Below, in pieces: positions 63,981-64,000 of a stretch of 64,000 bases of DNA. Every line of letters begins with the position of its first letter. Within the stretch, counting starts at the first letter, position 1. The stretch covers positions 51,428,576 to 51,492,575 of the forward strand of contig NC_044282.2 in the NCBI RefSeq assembly GCF_004027225.2, given 5' to 3'. This DNA is from Strigops habroptila. Lineage: Eukaryota > Chordata > Aves > Psittaciformes > Psittacidae. Below the pieces are notes generated by a model. The model saw nothing but the letters and a program-made list of their open reading frames with translations. It was not told the origin of the DNA and ran no database searches. A program made the position numbers and the translations under genes.

Positions 63981-64000
63981 GTCCAGGGAGGTTGTGGATG
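63981..64000 (+). mobile_element. CR1 fragment running off the right edge
   Basis: The last bases, CCAGGGAGGTTGTGGATG, match the CR1 segment found at 44,160-44,177. Only the start is in view. Confidence 0.55.

Larger units (their letters stand above)
59554..64000 (+). other. Start of VSNL1 intron 1 (partial)
   Basis: This follows the donor at 59,554. The first 1.9 kb is CpG island, then composition drops sharply at about 61,500 to ordinary A/T-rich DNA. A GCAGA/GCAGG pentamer repeat lies at 62,665-62,695 and a CR1 fragment begins at the right edge. I see no coding exon. A Lys/Arg/Glu-rich minus-strand frame at 63,669-63,947 resembles no family I know and is probably chance. Confidence 0.5.

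Overview
The window is bird nuclear DNA. It is A/T-rich and mostly non-coding. It is strewn with CR1 retrotransposons that end in the avian-type ATTCTATGATTCTAT tail, and it carries two genes that are neighbours in amniotes. CR1 is the only young repeat family I could identify. No endogenous retrovirus, tRNA or CRISPR was seen. Two copies are about 98% alike in the stretch I compared by eye, so CR1 was active recently in this lineage. The species cannot be named from this sequence.

Layout. 1-22.6 kb is gene-free DNA with scattered CR1 fragments. It includes an unusual composite at 11.54-13.59 kb in which about 415 bp of the 3' part of 28S rRNA is fused to the 5' end of a truncated CR1. 22.65-31.5 kb, minus strand, is RAD51AP2: one very large exon of 4,000 coding bases plus two small 3' exons that I located by splice sites and protein similarity, about 1,407 codons in total. 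A small CpG island with tandem GC boxes at 32.7-33.2 kb is its likely promoter. 33.4-37.6 kb holds CR1 fragments and otherwise nothing recognised. 38.7-45.1 kb is a layered repeat zone: decayed ancient amniote CR1-type LINE pieces interrupted by a nearly full-length young CR1 (39,958-44,322) with ORF1 and ORF2. 45.1-58.7 kb is gene-free with a few CR1 remnants. 59.1-61.5 kb is a large CpG island read on the plus strand, with a consensus splice donor at 59,554. By gene order (RAD51AP2 and VSNL1 are divergent neighbours in human) this is the promoter and non-coding first exon of VSNL1, the neuronal calcium sensor VILIP-1. Its coding exons would lie beyond the right edge.

The two genes are transcribed away from each other from CpG-island promoters about 26 kb apart. 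RAD51AP2 is a meiotic recombination factor and VSNL1 a neuronal calcium sensor. Nothing here suggests a shared function; the pairing is conserved synteny. The most unusual features are the 28S-CR1 chimera, the two near-identical direct CR1 copies that bracket RAD51AP2, a one-residue insertion in the RAD51-binding motif, and a diverged tandem duplication just upstream of the VSNL1 island.
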